Both the position numbers and the translations under genes were made by a program. 10,655 bases of DNA from Desulfurococcaceae archaeon (lineage in GTDB: Archaea; Thermoproteota; Thermoprotei_A; Sulfolobales; Desulfurococcaceae): NCBI GenBank assembly GCA_020833085.1, contig JAJHQY010000014.1:1-10655 (forward strand), in the 5' to 3' direction. Shown one piece after another: positions 1-9,421 of the stretch. The notes under the pieces are model-generated. The model saw only the letters and a program-made list of their open reading frames with translations, had not been told where the DNA came from and searched no databases. Each line of letters starts with the position of its first letter. The first letter of the stretch is position 1.

Positions 1-299
1 TAGAGCTGAATTACGAGTACGCCTTTGCCGGTTTGACTGTACAGTTCGTGGGGGTCTACTACGTCGAAGCCCGCGTAGATCACGCCGTCGAGCATTACTA
101 CGCTACCGCGCATACTCCTAGACATGTTCACAATAGTCTTAGTGACGTCTCTCCCGTCAATTCTAACAAGCCCACATGCTACTCTACGAATGTGGGAGGC
201 CCCCTCTACTTCGACGCCGACTAAGTACGTGTGACCTCTACGGGCCTTGAAGTAGTGCGGGAAAAACCCGTCATCGTACGCCTCGACTACTACACTCAA
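1..299 (-). CDS. DUF99 (UPF0215) family protein, 3' end outside window
   Basis: This is the N-terminal 99 codons of a gene read leftward; it runs off the window at base 1. The visible protein has the marks I associate with archaeal DUF99/UPF0215 proteins: an early DDGFFP (residues 9-14), a middle RIDGRDVTKTI segment, and the signature MLDGVIYAGFDVVD (residues 69-82). The family is related in fold to endonuclease V, but its biochemical role is not established, so I give no reaction. The start chosen is TTG at 299-297, whose TTGA overlaps the stop of the orc1 gene. No other start fits, because the conserved DDG motif begins only eight residues later. The ribosome site upstream is weak, which suggests translation coupled to orc1. 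Family assignment is from motif recognition; co-transcription with orc1 is inferred from the overlap. Confidence 0.8.
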   Translation of the reverse strand, partial: MSVVVEAYDDGFFPHYFKARRGHTYLVGVEVEGASHIRRVACGLVRIDGRDVTKTIVNMSRSMRGSVVMLDGVIYAGFDVVDPHELYSQTGKGVLVIQL

Positions 300-1486
300 T
301 CCACGTCCCGAAGAGCCCTCTCAATAACTGGTATTAGGTCTTCCTTAACTCTTATTAGTTTAGTCACGCCATACCTCCCTCGATTTACAACCTCTGCGAA
401 TACGAGTCCCATCATGTCTAGCTGAGAAATTATCTCGCTAACTCTCCTCATAGTTAGTGGCTCAAGGGAGTGTGATTTGGCTCTCTCTGTGTACTTAGCG
501 TACACTTCGCCCGTTGTCGCCTGACCCTTAGACAAGACTAGTTCGAGTATAGACCTGAGCACTAGTTTCTGGTGTAGGGGTAGGGAGATGACGATCTGGT
601 GTATCCTGTTCTCTTCGAGCTCGAGAGAGGCTCTTTTCACGTGGTCAATGGTAACTCTCTCCGCGCCTTCTCTCTCAGCTATTTCACCCGAGACTCTGAG
701 TAGGTCTAGAGCTCTTCTCGCATCACCGTGCTCTCTGGCGGCGAGGGCTGCGCAGTACGAGATCACGCTGTCATCTATAACTCCAGGTTTAAACGCTAGT
801 TCGGCTCGCTGCTTTAGAATCGTGAATAACTGGTCTGCGTTGTACGGCTGGAAGACTATTTCCTCTTCGCCCAGACTAGATCTCACTCTCGGGTCGAGGC
901 CCTCTACGAAGTTTAGATCATTTGTAATGCCTATAACAGATACACGCGCGCTCGCTAAGTCCTCGTTCACGCGGAGGAGCTTGTACAGCACGTCGTCACC
1001 GTTCTTCTTGACGAAGAAGTCTATTTCGTCTAGTATCACAATGTGCAAACCGCCCCAGCTGTCGAGAGCGCTCACGTAGCGTCTGTACACTTCACTAACG
1101 GCGAGTCCTGTGTGGGGTACGCGGAGTCCTAAACTAGAAGCTATTGATGCTAGAACTTTGTAAGCCGTGTCGACTTTTCTAGTATTAACGTAGGCGTAGT
1201 TGAGCTTTACACCGTATGTAGAGGCCTTCTCTACTAGTCTTTTAACGACGTACTTAGCAACAGCTGTTTTACCAGTGCCTGTGAGCCCGTACAGAAACAC
1301 GTTACTAGGCCTCTCACCCTTAGCTGAAATAACGAGAATCTCCGCCAGCTTAGCTATTTCCCTCTCTCTGTGAGGGAGAGTTTCGGGTATGTAGTCTGGG
1401 TGTAGCACCTCTCTATTAGCAAAAATTCTCGAGACAAGACCGCGCCTTCTCAGTATTTCCTCGACTAAGTCAAAACTATCAGACAT
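296..1486 (-). CDS. cdc6: Replication initiator Orc1/Cdc6 (Orc1-1 type)
   Basis: This 396-residue AAA+ ATPase binds origin recognition boxes and starts chromosome replication in archaea. Visible elements are the family N-terminal segment HPDYIPETLPHRE (29-41), Walker A GLTGTGKT (67-74, K73), Walker B IVILDEID (149-156, D153/E154), sensor 1 GITND (N189), the sensor 2 stretch HGDARRALDLL (253-263), and a C-terminal winged helix from about 295 whose wing carries VNRGRYGVTK (367-376). Length and motif spelling resemble the Sulfolobus Cdc6-1 protein more than the Cdc6-2 or Cdc6-3 types, so I infer the Orc1-1 class. The ATG at 1486 is supported by a TATA-like box 27-33 nt upstream, which fits a leaderless mRNA. 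A DUF99 gene follows with a 4-nt overlap. The gene diverges from a tRNA-Ala gene and the RNA polymerase operon. No key residue is missing. Confidence 0.97.
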   Translation of the reverse strand: MSDSFDLVEEILRRRGLVSRIFANREVLHPDYIPETLPHREREIAKLAEILVISAKGERPSNVFLYGLTGTGKTAVAKYVVKRLVEKASTYGVKLNYAYVNTRKVDTAYKVLASIASSLGLRVPHTGLAVSEVYRRYVSALDSWGGLHIVILDEIDFFVKKNGDDVLYKLLRVNEDLASARVSVIGITNDLNFVEGLDPRVRSSLGEEEIVFQPYNADQLFTILKQRAELAFKPGVIDDSVISYCAALAAREHGDARRALDLLRVSGEIAEREGAERVTIDHVKRASLELEENRIHQIVISLPLHQKLVLRSILELVLSKGQATTGEVYAKYTERAKSHSLEPLTMRRVSEIISQLDMMGLVFAEVVNRGRYGVTKLIRVKEDLIPVIERALRDVD

Positions 1487-1512
1487 GAATCAAAACCCTG
1501 CCTTAGCGCTAC

Positions 1513-1519
1513 AATTAAA
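1513..1519 (-). promoter_or_regulatory. TATA-like box of the orc1 promoter
   Basis: Read on the minus strand, TTTAATT lies at -33 to -27 relative to the A of the orc1 ATG. That is the spacing expected when transcription begins at the start codon, so the orc1 message is probably leaderless. There is no Shine-Dalgarno-like sequence just upstream of the ATG, which agrees. The purine-rich GTGAGG before the box may be part of a BRE. The palindromic TTTAAA further upstream (1551-1556), used here for the tRNA, is an alternative that would give a leader of about 40 nt. Confidence 0.5.
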
Positions 1520-1543
1520 CCTCACAAACACATATTCCCGGAG

Positions 1544-1559
1544 AAATCGCTTTAAAACC
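1544..1559 (+). promoter_or_regulatory. TATA/BRE promoter of tRNA-Ala
   Basis: AAATCGCTTTAAAACC contains a good archaeal TATA box (TTTAAAA, 1551-1557) ending 32 nt before the first base of the tRNA. This places the transcription start around 1580 and leaves a short 5' leader for RNase P. The element closely resembles the promoter of the polymerase operon at 1744-1762: both read AATCGCT, then TTTAAAA, then CC. Confidence 0.65.
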
Positions 1560-1589
1560 CGGACAAGTAATTTAGATAGACTCGGAGAC

Positions 1590-1677
<88 letters not shown>

Positions 1678-1709
1678 CACTCACCAACTCCACACTACTA
1701 CTCCCGACT

Positions 1710-1724
1710 ACTAGAACTCCTAGT
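1710..1724. repeat. Small perfect inverted repeat (ACTAG-5 nt-CTAGT)
   Basis: ACTAG (1710-1714) and CTAGT (1720-1724) can form a 5-bp hairpin with a 5-nt loop between the tRNA gene and the polymerase promoter. A further CTAG lies at 1727-1730. There is no T run after it, so it is not a convincing terminator, and a stem this short can arise by chance. Confidence 0.25.
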
Positions 1725-1743
1725 GACTAGGTAACCTCCCCGC

Positions 1744-1762
1744 GAATCGCTATTTAAAAACC
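1744..1762 (+). promoter_or_regulatory. Promoter of the RNA polymerase operon
   Basis: GAATCGCTATTTAAAAACC holds a strong TATA box (TTTAAAAA, 1753-1760). The expected start of transcription is around 1783-1788, giving a leader of roughly 35 nt before the rpoH ATG. This agrees with the GGGTG ribosome-site match at 1804-1808. It is the only clear intergenic promoter upstream of the seven plus-strand protein genes, so it probably drives the whole operon. Confidence 0.7.
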
Positions 1763-1819
1763 TCTACACCAGTTTATTAGTAGGCGCTAGAATATTCCCC
1801 TCATGGGTGTCGCGCTTAA

Positions 1820-2077
1820 ATGAGTGAGAAAATAAACATTCTAGAGCACGAGTTAGTACCTAAGCACGAAGTACTCTCCCCCGAGGAGGCTCGCAAAATA
1901 CTAAAAGAGCTGGGTGTCGAGCCCTGGCAACTCCCGTGGATATCTGCAAACGACCCAGTTGTGAGGGCTATTGGTGCCAAACCAGGAGACATTGTTAGGA
2001 TTATCAGGAAGAGCCCCACCGCGGGCTTATCTATTGCTTATAGATACGTAGTCCCCGAGGTGACTAAGAAGTCTTGA
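1820..2077 (+). CDS. rpoH: DNA-directed RNA polymerase subunit H (Rpo5)
   Basis: The 85-residue protein is archaeal RpoH, equivalent to the C-terminal domain of eukaryotic Rpb5. It forms part of the lower jaw of RNA polymerase next to subunit A''. The family signature is plain: [15 protein letters not shown] (10-24), [20 protein letters not shown] (38-57) and a terminal [12 protein letters not shown] (67-78). Length is normal. The ATG start has a modest GGGTG ribosome site 11 nt upstream; a six-codon reading frame that begins at 1803 ends on the same ATG (ATGA). It is the first gene of the operon, and its stop overlaps the rpoB start. Confidence 0.97.
   Translation: MSEKINILEHELVPKHEVLSPEEARKILKELGVEPWQLPWISANDPVVRAIGAKPGDIVRIIRKSPTAGLSIAYRYVVPEVTKKS
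2057..2063 (+). promoter_or_regulatory. Ribosome binding site of rpoB
   Basis: GAGGTGA, complementary to the usual archaeal 16S 3' end, lies inside the last codons of rpoH, 10 nt before the TTG. It supports the unusual TTG start of rpoB. Confidence 0.7.
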
Positions 2078-5000
2078 GCTCCAATGAGACTCTAACAATA
2101 GAGGACCTCTGGATTGTTGCGCGTAAGTACCTCGAGGAAAAAGGACTCGTCAGACAGCACCTCGACAGCTATAACAGATTCGTAAAGGAAATACTGCCAG
2201 CAATAATATCAGAGTTCAGAGAGATACCAATAACGGGGAGCACGAAACTCGTCATTGAGAAGCTGAGAATAGGGCCTAAACCTCAGTGGGTCGATGTAGA
2301 TGGCACAGCGAGCTACAAGACGCCGCTCGAGTGTAGAATCAGGAACTTAACGTACATGGTTCCAGTCTACGTCACTGCGAGGCTCGAGGGCGAGGTGTCC
2401 ACACGTGAGATCGAGCTGAAATTAATGGACTTACCGGTAATGCTGAAATCAGATATAGACCCACTAAGCAAAATGAGCCCCGAGGAGCTAATCGAAATCG
2501 GAGAGGACCCGAAAGACCCCGGCGGCTACTTTATTATTAATGGAAGCGAGAGAGTCCTCGTCGCGCAGGAAGACCTCGCTAGTAATACTATTATAGTAGA
2601 CTACGGGCAAGAAGGCGCCGGCGTCACGCACACAGCAAAGGTTATTAGTGCCGCTCGTGGAAGGCGCTCGCAACTAATAATAGACCTCAAGAAAGACGGC
2701 ATATTCTACGCTAACTTCCAGGGTCACAAGATACCCGCTGTTATACTCATGATTGCACTAGGGCTCTACACTCCTGAGATCTTCTACGCCGTGAGCCCAG
2801 ATCCCTCATTCCACTACGAATTAATGCCCTCAATAGTCCAGGCAGAGCAGATTCTACCAAAGTTAGAAGTGCCCCCAGAAGCCTCTGAAGAGGAGGTTAA
2901 AAAAGCCGTAGAAGAGTATAGGAAGCAGGTTGTAGAGGCCGCTCTAGACTATATTGGCTCGAGATTCGCTATTGGTAGACCTAGAGAAGAGAGAATAGCC
3001 AGGGCTCAGAGGCTCCTTGACGAGAGACTACTACCACACATAGGTACAGACTCGAGCAGAGAGACCAGACTTATGAAGGCCGTGTTTATAGGGCAGATGA
3101 TCGCCAGAATAATTGAGCTTAAACGTGGCTTTAGAAAACCAGATGATAAAGACCACTATAGAAATAAGAGGCTCAAACTGGCCGGCGACCTCCTGGCAAC
3201 TCTAATTAGGACTGCTTTAATATCGTTTATTAGAGATCTGCGGGAAGAGCTCGAGAGGCAAATCTCTAAGAGCAAGAGAGCCGAGTTGAAGACCGCGTTT
3301 AAGCACACTGCTATAACAGACAAGATTCTCAGTGCAATGGCCACTGGTAACTGGCCTGGTGGTAGAACGGGTGCAAGTCAGCTACTAGACAGGACAAACA
3401 TGCTCAGCACTCTTAGCCACTTGAGAAGAGTGGTCTCTCCACTAGCTAGAACACAACCACACTTCGAGGCTAGAGAGCTCCACGGAACACAGTGGGGTAG
3501 AATCTGCCCAGTAGAGACGCCAGAAGGCACTAACATTGGACTAGTGAAGAACTTAGCCCTCATGGTTAATGTTAGTGTAGGCATAGACGACAGAGAGATC
3601 GAGGAGTTACTATACGAGCTGGGTGTTCTACCTATAGTTACTAGGAAAGTGAAGGGGAGAGTTAAGAAGGGCTACTTAGATCTCGTTGCAGAGCTCATTA
3701 GCAGAGGAGAGCCCGTAGAAGAAAAGTTCAAGGGCTGGAGTAGAGTATTCCTAAACGGCAAGTTAATAGGCTATCATCCAAACGGCGAGAAGCTCGCTAA
3801 GACTATTAGAGAGTTGAGGAGGAGAGGGCAGATCAGTCACGAAGTGAATGTCGCTCACATTAAGACCGAGTATATAGACGATGTCGTAGTCAACACGGAT
3901 GCTGGGCGCATTAGGAGGCCACTAATAGTCGTAGAGAACGGTAAGCCTAAATTAACAAAAGAAATTGTCAAGAGGATTGAGAGAGGCGAGCTGACATTCG
4001 ACGACCTCGTAAGAATGGGCATTATAGAGTACATTGACCCAGATGAGGAGGAGAACACTTACATCGCGCTAACACCAGATCAGGTCACAGAGGAGCACAC
4101 TCACTTAGAGCTCTGGATACCCGGAATTCTCGGGATCACAGCGTCGATCATACCGTATGCTGAGCACAACCAGAGTCCAAGAAACATGTACCAGGCCGCT
4201 ATGGCTAAACAGGCGCTAGGCCTCGCCACAGCTAACTTCCAGCGCAGAGTAGACACGCGCGGGCACCTACTACACTATCCACAGAAACCACTCGTCCAGA
4301 CCAGAGCAATAGAGATCATAGGGTACAATGAGAGAGCCGCTGGGCAGAACATGGTTGTAGCTATTTACTCGTTCACCGGGTACAACATGGAAGACGCAGT
4401 AATCCTAAACAAGAGCAGTGTTGAGAGAGGACTTGCTAGATCAACGTTCTTCAGGCTTTACTCTACAGTAGAGAAGAAATACCCGGGTGGTATTCAAGAC
4501 GAAATCACTAAGCCGCCGCCCGGTATTAGAAACTACAAGGGGCTTAGAGCCTACGACAAACTCGAAGAAGACGGCATTGTGGCCCCCGAGACAGAAGTAG
4601 TTGGCGGAGAGGTTCTTATTGGGAAGATTAGTCCCTCTAGGTTCCAAGTAGCCGAGTACGAGGGTGCGAGTAGTCTAGTTAAAAATGATGCTAGTGTGAC
4701 TGTTAGACACGGTGAGAAGGGAGTAGTAGACGTAGTAGTGATCACCACGGACAGCGAGGGCAATAGGCTAATAAAAGTTAGAGTAAGAGACCTCAGAATC
4801 CCAGAACTGGGAGACAAGTTCGCTTCTAGACACGGGCAGAAGGGAGTAGTAGGACTCTTGATCCCACAATACGACATGCCCTTCACGGAGGATGGTATAA
4901 CTCCAGATCTCATAATTAACCCACACGCGTTTCCGAGCAGAATGACTGTGGGACAGTTGCTTGAAAGCATAGCTGGCAAAGCCGCCGCTCTGCGGGGCGA

Positions 5001-5553
5001 GTTAGTTGACGCAACACCGTTCTTCAAAGAGGACATAAACAACTTGAGGCTGGTCTTAAAGCGCTATGGATTCTCACCTACAGGCGAGGAGGTAATGTAC
5101 GATGGGAGAACAGGAGAGATGATTGAGACGCCAATATTCATCGGCATTGTATACTACCAGAAACTACACCACATGGTGAGCGATAAAATACACGCAAGAG
5201 CGAGAGGGCCAGTTCAGATCCTAACAAGGCAGCCCACACAGGGACGCTCAAGAGAGGGCGGACTGAGATGGGGTGAAATGGAAGTTGACTGTCTCATTGG
5301 GCACGGCTCCTCAATTGTGCTGAGAGAAACTATGAGAGAGCGCAGTGACCGCGTAGTTATATACGTGTGCGAAGAGTGCGGCATGATAGGCTACTACGAC
5401 GTAAATAGGGACAGGCTTATGTGCCCAATACATAAAGATAAGGCTACACTAAAACCCGTCGAAGTGACATACGCGTTTAAACTACTCATCCAGGAGCTTA
5501 TGAGTATGGGTATTAGGCCCAGATTAGTAGTTGAGGAATTAGGAGCTAGGTGA
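2074..5553 (+). CDS. rpoB: DNA-directed RNA polymerase subunit B (Rpo2), unsplit
   Basis: This is the 1159-residue second-largest subunit, which forms one wall of the active-centre cleft and helps hold the RNA-DNA hybrid. The gene is in one piece, as in crenarchaea, and not divided into B' and B'' as in many methanogens. Seen in the sequence are [13 protein letters not shown] (from residue 770, with E773 and D774 near the active site), [12 protein letters not shown] (913-924, K915 and K923 of the hybrid-binding region), the [20 protein letters not shown] segment, and a C-terminal zinc site C1099-X2-C1102 with C1117-X2-H1120, whose fourth ligand is His. The start is TTG at 2074, overlapping the rpoH stop as TTGA and preceded by GAGGTGA; the nearby ATG at 2084 is out of frame. 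The stop overlaps the rpoA1 start (GTGA). Confidence 0.98.
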   Translation: MSSNETLTIEDLWIVARKYLEEKGLVRQHLDSYNRFVKEILPAIISEFREIPITGSTKLVIEKLRIGPKPQWVDVDGTASYKTPLECRIRNLTYMVPVYVTARLEGEVSTREIELKLMDLPVMLKSDIDPLSKMSPEELIEIGEDPKDPGGYFIINGSERVLVAQEDLASNTIIVDYGQEGAGVTHTAKVISAARGRRSQLIIDLKKDGIFYANFQGHKIPAVILMIALGLYTPEIFYAVSPDPSFHYELMPSIVQAEQILPKLEVPPEASEEEVKKAVEEYRKQVVEAALDYIGSRFAIGRPREERIARAQRLLDERLLPHIGTDSSRETRLMKAVFIGQMIARIIELKRGFRKPDDKDHYRNKRLKLAGDLLATLIRTALISFIRDLREELERQISKSKRAELKTAFKHTAITDKILSAMATGNWPGGRTGASQLLDRTNMLSTLSHLRRVVSPLARTQPHFEARELHGTQWGRICPVETPEGTNIGLVKNLALMVNVSVGIDDREIEELLYELGVLPIVTRKVKGRVKKGYLDLVAELISRGEPVEEKFKGWSRVFLNGKLIGYHPNGEKLAKTIRELRRRGQISHEVNVAHIKTEYIDDVVVNTDAGRIRRPLIVVENGKPKLTKEIVKRIERGELTFDDLVRMGIIEYIDPDEEENTYIALTPDQVTEEHTHLELWIPGILGITASIIPYAEHNQSPRNMYQAAMAKQALGLATANFQRRVDTRGHLLHYPQKPLVQTRAIEIIGYNERAAGQNMVVAIYSFTGYNMEDAVILNKSSVERGLARSTFFRLYSTVEKKYPGGIQDEITKPPPGIRNYKGLRAYDKLEEDGIVAPETEVVGGEVLIGKISPSRFQVAEYEGASSLVKNDASVTVRHGEKGVVDVVVITTDSEGNRLIKVRVRDLRIPELGDKFASRHGQKGVVGLLIPQYDMPFTEDGITPDLIINPHAFPSRMTVGQLLESIAGKAAALRGELVDATPFFKEDINNLRLVLKRYGFSPTGEEVMYDGRTGEMIETPIFIGIVYYQKLHHMVSDKIHARARGPVQILTRQPTQGRSREGGLRWGEMEVDCLIGHGSSIVLRETMRERSDRVVIYVCEECGMIGYYDVNRDRLMCPIHKDKATLKPVEVTYAFKLLIQELMSMGIRPRLVVEELGAR

Positions 5554-8219
5554 AGACTGTGCTTAGAGCTAGTGGATTCCCGACTACTAGAGTTTCTAAG
5601 ATAAAATTCGGAATACTCTCACCCGACGAGATACGGAAAATGAGCGTTACAACTATTGTAACAGCTAACGTGTTTGACACCGACGGGGCACCAATAGACG
5701 GAGGCTTAATGGACAGGCGTATGGGTGCGATGGAGCCTCTTGAAAAGTGCCCTGTCTGCGGAAACAGCAGAGAAAATTGTGTAGGGCACTTTGGGCACTT
5801 AGAGCTCGCAAAGCCTGTTATACACGTGGCTTTCGCTAAGTACATTTTAATGTACCTGAAGGCTACTTGTAGTAACTGCGGGAGAATAAAGATACCTGAA
5901 AGTGAAAGAGTCGAGTTACTGAAGCTTCTCGAAGACCTCGAAAATCTAAAACTCACATACCTCAAGAAGAGACTACACGAGTACATTAGAAAGAAAGCTG
6001 CCAGCACTACTACGTGTCCACACTGCGGAGCGCAGTCCCTAGAGTACAAGCTCGAAAAGCCGCACACATTCTACGTTAAGACAGAAACCGGCTTGAGAAA
6101 AGTCACGCCGAGCGAAGTGAGAAAGCACCTAGAGAAAATACCCGATGACGACGTGAGGCTCCTAGGAGGCGACCCCAAAGACGCGAGACCAGAGTGGATG
6201 GTGTTAACCGTACTCCCCATACCACCCAGGCAGGTGAGACCGTCTGTAATACTGGAAACCGGCATGAGGAGCGAAGACGACCTAACACACAAACTCGTAG
6301 ACATAGTGAGGACTAATATCAGGCTCAAAGAGCACATAGAGAGCGGCGCTCCCGAAGCTATTATCGAGGAGGAGTGGGAACTGCTTCAATACCACGTCAC
6401 TACTTACTTCGACAACGAGGTATCAGGTGTACCAGTGGCTAGGCACAGAAGCGGTAAACCCCTAAAAGGCCTAGCGCAGAGGCTTAAGGGTAAAGAGGGC
6501 AGATTCAGAGGTAACTTGAGAGGTAAGCGTGTTGATTACTCTGCTAGAACAGTAATAAGCCCAGACCCCAATTTGAGTATAAACGAAGTAGGAGTTCCAG
6601 AGGAAATAGCAAAGAAGCTGACTGTGCCAGAGCGAGTAACACCGTGGAATATCGAGTTCCTCCGCAGACTAGTCCTCAACGGCCCCGACAAGTGGCCTGG
6701 CGCTGTTCACATAGTTAGACCCGATGGAAAGAAAATTAACTTAAAGTACCACGACAGGAAAGCCGCCGCCGAGTCGCTAGAGCCGGGCTTTATAGTAGAG
6801 AGGCACTTACTAGATGGCGACGTGGTCCTCTTTAACAGACAGCCATCACTACACAGAATTTCAGTAATGGCGCACATTGTCAGAGTACTCCCGTACAAGA
6901 CTTTCAGGTTAAACCTACTAGTGTGCCCACCGTATAACGCTGACTTTGACGGAGACGAGATGAACTTGCACGTTCCTCAGAGTGAAGAGGCGCGCGCCGA
7001 AGCAAGACTCTTAATGCTCGTCGAGAAACACATACTAACACCAAGATACGGCGGCCCCATAATAGGTGGGCTACAAGACTACATTAGCGGTGCTTACTTA
7101 TTAACAGTTAAATCGACACTCCTAACTAAGGACAAGGTCGCGCGACTACTCGCCTCCGCAGGCTACAAAGGCGTTCTCCCAGAGCCAGCTATACTTAAGC
7201 CTAGAGAGTACTGGACGGGTAAGCAGATCTTTTCGCTGTTCCTACCAAGAGACTTCAATTACAAGAAAATGGCGAGTATAGGAAAAGCCTCCATATTAAG
7301 GTGCCTCGACGAAGACTGCCCCCACGACAGTATCGTTATTATTAGAAACGGGGTTCTCCTTGAGGGGGTAATTGACAAGAGCAGTATTGGCAGAGAGGAG
7401 CCTGAGAATATTGTACACTGGCTAATAAAGGAGTACGGTGAAAACCTGGCTAGAGAGTTCATGGACAGAGTCTACAAGATGTTTATAACTATGTGCGAGA
7501 TCTACGGCTTCACGATGAGCTATGACCACTTAGCCGTCAGGCCCGAAGTTAAGAGGTCTATTCACGAGATTATTGAGAAGAAGAGAGAGGAGGTCGGTGA
7601 GCTAATAAGACTGTACAAAGAAGGGCTACTACAATCTAAACCCGGGAAAACTGTGGAGGAAACTCTAGAAGACGAGATCATTAATGCACTCTCAAAGAAG
7701 CTTCTCGACGAGGTGGCTGATCTCCTAACTAAGCACATGTCGCTTGCAAACCCAGTAGTCATAATGGCGAGAACTGGTGCTAGAGGAAATCCAATTAACT
7801 TGGCGCAGATGAGCGGCCTGCTCGCGCAACAGACTGTTAGAGGTAGGAGACTTGACCGGGGATACGCCGGGAGAATGCTACCTCACTTCAAGCCCGGAGA
7901 TCTAGGAGCCGAGGCGAGAGGCTTCATAGCGAGTGGATTTGTCGACGGGCTTAACCCATTAGAGTTCTTCTTCCACACAGCTGCCGGCAGGGAGGGCTTA
8001 ATAGACACGGCAGTTAGAACTAGCCAGTCTGGCTACATGCAGAGAAGGCTCATAAACGCTCTTCAAGACCTCGTAGTCCAGTACGATGGCTCGGTTAGAA
8101 CGACTTCTGGAGAGCTAGTGCAACTCATATATGGCGAGGACGGCGTAGACCCAATGAAGAGTGATCACGGCAGGCCCGTGAACATTGATAGAATTATTGA
8201 GAAGTACATACACGGGTAA
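5550..8219 (+). CDS. rpoA1: DNA-directed RNA polymerase subunit A' (Rpo1N)
   Basis: The 889-residue A' subunit is the N-terminal two-thirds of the largest polymerase subunit and carries the catalytic metal site. The N-terminal clamp zinc ligands are visible as C67-X2-C70-X6-C77-X2-H80, with a second set C107-X2-C110 and C156-X2-C159. Further along are [14 protein letters not shown] (from 328), the invariant NADFDGD (463-469; D465, D467 and D469 bind Mg), and the bridge helix around 803-838, ending in [11 protein letters not shown]. The protein ends normally before the A'' portion. The start is GTG at 5550 within the GTGA overlap with rpoB, with AGGAG 4 nt upstream; it places the family segment [17 protein letters not shown] at residue 18. 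A GTG at 5559 is a less likely alternative. It is assembled with A'' from the next gene. Confidence 0.98.
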   Translation: MKTVLRASGFPTTRVSKIKFGILSPDEIRKMSVTTIVTANVFDTDGAPIDGGLMDRRMGAMEPLEKCPVCGNSRENCVGHFGHLELAKPVIHVAFAKYILMYLKATCSNCGRIKIPESERVELLKLLEDLENLKLTYLKKRLHEYIRKKAASTTTCPHCGAQSLEYKLEKPHTFYVKTETGLRKVTPSEVRKHLEKIPDDDVRLLGGDPKDARPEWMVLTVLPIPPRQVRPSVILETGMRSEDDLTHKLVDIVRTNIRLKEHIESGAPEAIIEEEWELLQYHVTTYFDNEVSGVPVARHRSGKPLKGLAQRLKGKEGRFRGNLRGKRVDYSARTVISPDPNLSINEVGVPEEIAKKLTVPERVTPWNIEFLRRLVLNGPDKWPGAVHIVRPDGKKINLKYHDRKAAAESLEPGFIVERHLLDGDVVLFNRQPSLHRISVMAHIVRVLPYKTFRLNLLVCPPYNADFDGDEMNLHVPQSEEARAEARLLMLVEKHILTPRYGGPIIGGLQDYISGAYLLTVKSTLLTKDKVARLLASAGYKGVLPEPAILKPREYWTGKQIFSLFLPRDFNYKKMASIGKASILRCLDEDCPHDSIVIIRNGVLLEGVIDKSSIGREEPENIVHWLIKEYGENLAREFMDRVYKMFITMCEIYGFTMSYDHLAVRPEVKRSIHEIIEKKREEVGELIRLYKEGLLQSKPGKTVEETLEDEIINALSKKLLDEVADLLTKHMSLANPVVIMARTGARGNPINLAQMSGLLAQQTVRGRRLDRGYAGRMLPHFKPGDLGAEARGFIASGFVDGLNPLEFFFHTAAGREGLIDTAVRTSQSGYMQRRLINALQDLVVQYDGSVRTTSGELVQLIYGEDGVDPMKSDHGRPVNIDRIIEKYIHG

Positions 8220-8223
8220 GACC

Positions 8224-9420
8224 ATGAAGAGTAGTGGGAAGAGCCTCGAAGAAATACTAGAAGAAGTAAAACCCTACTTAACTCCGCAAATATACTTTGA
8301 GCTCTCGAAGAAGTTGAGAGAGGTCGTGGAGAAGTACAACTTAAAGCCCGAGGTTATTGAGAAAATAGCCTGGGAAGTCGTGAATAGATATCACTCCGCC
8401 TTTATAGAGCCCGGGGAAGCCGTGGGCACTATAACTGCTCAGAGTATTGGTGAGCCCTCGACGCAGATGACACTGAGAGTATTCCACTACGCTGGCGTAA
8501 GAGAGTACAATATTACTCTCGGACTACCTCGACTCATTGAAATAGTAGACGCCAAGAAGAAGCCCGAGACTCCTATTACCGAGATCTACCTCGCCGAAGA
8601 GTGGAAACGGGATGTTGAAAAAGTAATGGAAGTTGCTAGGAGAATAGAGTGCACGTATTTAGAAAACGTCACGCGAGAGATAGAGATCAGCTACGAGACG
8701 GGCACAATGAGGATAAGGCTAGACCCGGAAATGCTCAGTAATAAAGGCGTTACAATAGAGCAGGTCATAAACGCGCTGAGAGACCTCAATATAGGCTCAG
8801 TAGAGGTCTCCAGTGAAGACCCCTACGAGATAATACTAACTCTCAGCGACGAGTACTTAGACCCGGTTAAGATGGAGAAGGTGAGAACAACAGTTCTCCA
8901 GACGTATCTCAAGGGCGTTAAGGGAATTAAGAAAACAATTATTCAGCGCAGAGGTGACGAGTACGTGATTATTGCTGAGGGGAGTAATTTAGAGGAAGTC
9001 ATGCGCGTGCCGGGTGTTGACTGGCGCCGCGTCTACACCAATGACATACACGAGATCGCGAGAGTCTTAGGCATAGAGGCCGCTAGAGCAGCGATTATAA
9101 AGGAAATATACAACGTCCTCAGCGACCAAGGCCTCGACGTGGACATTAGGCACATTATGTTACTAGCCGACATGATGACTTGGACTGGTCACATAAGACA
9201 AATTGGCAGAATGGGAATAGCCGGCGAGAAGCCCAGCGTCCTAGCCAGAGCTACTTTCGAGACAACTGTACAGAAGCTTGTGGAGAGCGCTGTTATGGGT
9301 GAAGAAGACCCGTTGCTGGGGGTTACAGAAAACATTATTTTAGGGCAGCTGCCTCCAGTGGGTACTAGTATAGTGAGAATATTCATGAATATGTCCACTA
9401 AGAAGCCCGAGGGTGAGTGA
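8224..9420 (+). CDS. rpoA2: DNA-directed RNA polymerase subunit A'' (Rpo1C)
   Basis: The 398-residue A'' subunit supplies the C-terminal third of the largest polymerase subunit: the trigger loop, cleft and jaw. [20 protein letters not shown] (62-81) followed by [11 protein letters not shown] (82-92) is the trigger-loop region. The C-terminal part has [20 protein letters not shown] and [14 protein letters not shown], both typical of A''. The ATG at 8224 lies 4 nt after the rpoA1 stop. The frame is open back to a TTG at 8185, but that would overlap rpoA1 by 35 nt and lacks a ribosome site, so I prefer the ATG. The ribosome site of the ATG is weak (GGGTAAG), which suggests reinitiation after rpoA1 and equimolar synthesis of the two halves. 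Confidence 0.97.
   Translation: MKSSGKSLEEILEEVKPYLTPQIYFELSKKLREVVEKYNLKPEVIEKIAWEVVNRYHSAFIEPGEAVGTITAQSIGEPSTQMTLRVFHYAGVREYNITLGLPRLIEIVDAKKKPETPITEIYLAEEWKRDVEKVMEVARRIECTYLENVTREIEISYETGTMRIRLDPEMLSNKGVTIEQVINALRDLNIGSVEVSSEDPYEIILTLSDEYLDPVKMEKVRTTVLQTYLKGVKGIKKTIIQRRGDEYVIIAEGSNLEEVMRVPGVDWRRVYTNDIHEIARVLGIEAARAAIIKEIYNVLSDQGLDVDIRHIMLLADMMTWTGHIRQIGRMGIAGEKPSVLARATFETTVQKLVESAVMGEEDPLLGVTENIILGQLPPVGTSIVRIFMNMSTKKPEGE
9409..9416 (+). promoter_or_regulatory. Ribosome binding site of rpl30e
   Basis: GAGGGTGA ends 5 nt before GTG 9422 and favours that start. The in-frame GTG at 9413 is part of the ribosome site itself and would have almost no spacing. Confidence 0.6.
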
Positions 9421-9421
9421 C

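Noticed and set aside
588..1079. 163-codon plus-strand frame opposite orc1
   Set aside because: It is Ser/Leu-rich, with no domain, and lies opposite the AAA+ core and lid of the initiator. Treated as a shadow.
1702..1715. 14-nt direct match TCCCGACTACTAGA also found at 5578-5591
   Set aside because: One pair of 14-nt matches is near chance expectation for a window of this size, and the second copy is in conserved rpoA1 coding sequence.
4551..5042. 163-codon minus-strand frame opposite rpoB
   Set aside because: It is antisense to the conserved hybrid-binding region of RpoB and looks like a compositional shadow.
5546..6067. 173-codon minus-strand frame opposite the start of rpoA1
   Set aside because: The plus strand encodes the conserved zinc clamp of subunit A'. 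The antisense translation has no recognisable domain and no promoter or ribosome site.
8185..8223. Upstream TTG start that would extend RpoA2 by 13 residues
   Set aside because: It would overlap rpoA1 by 35 nt, lacks a ribosome site and adds residues read out of frame from the A' tail. ATG 8224 gives the usual length.
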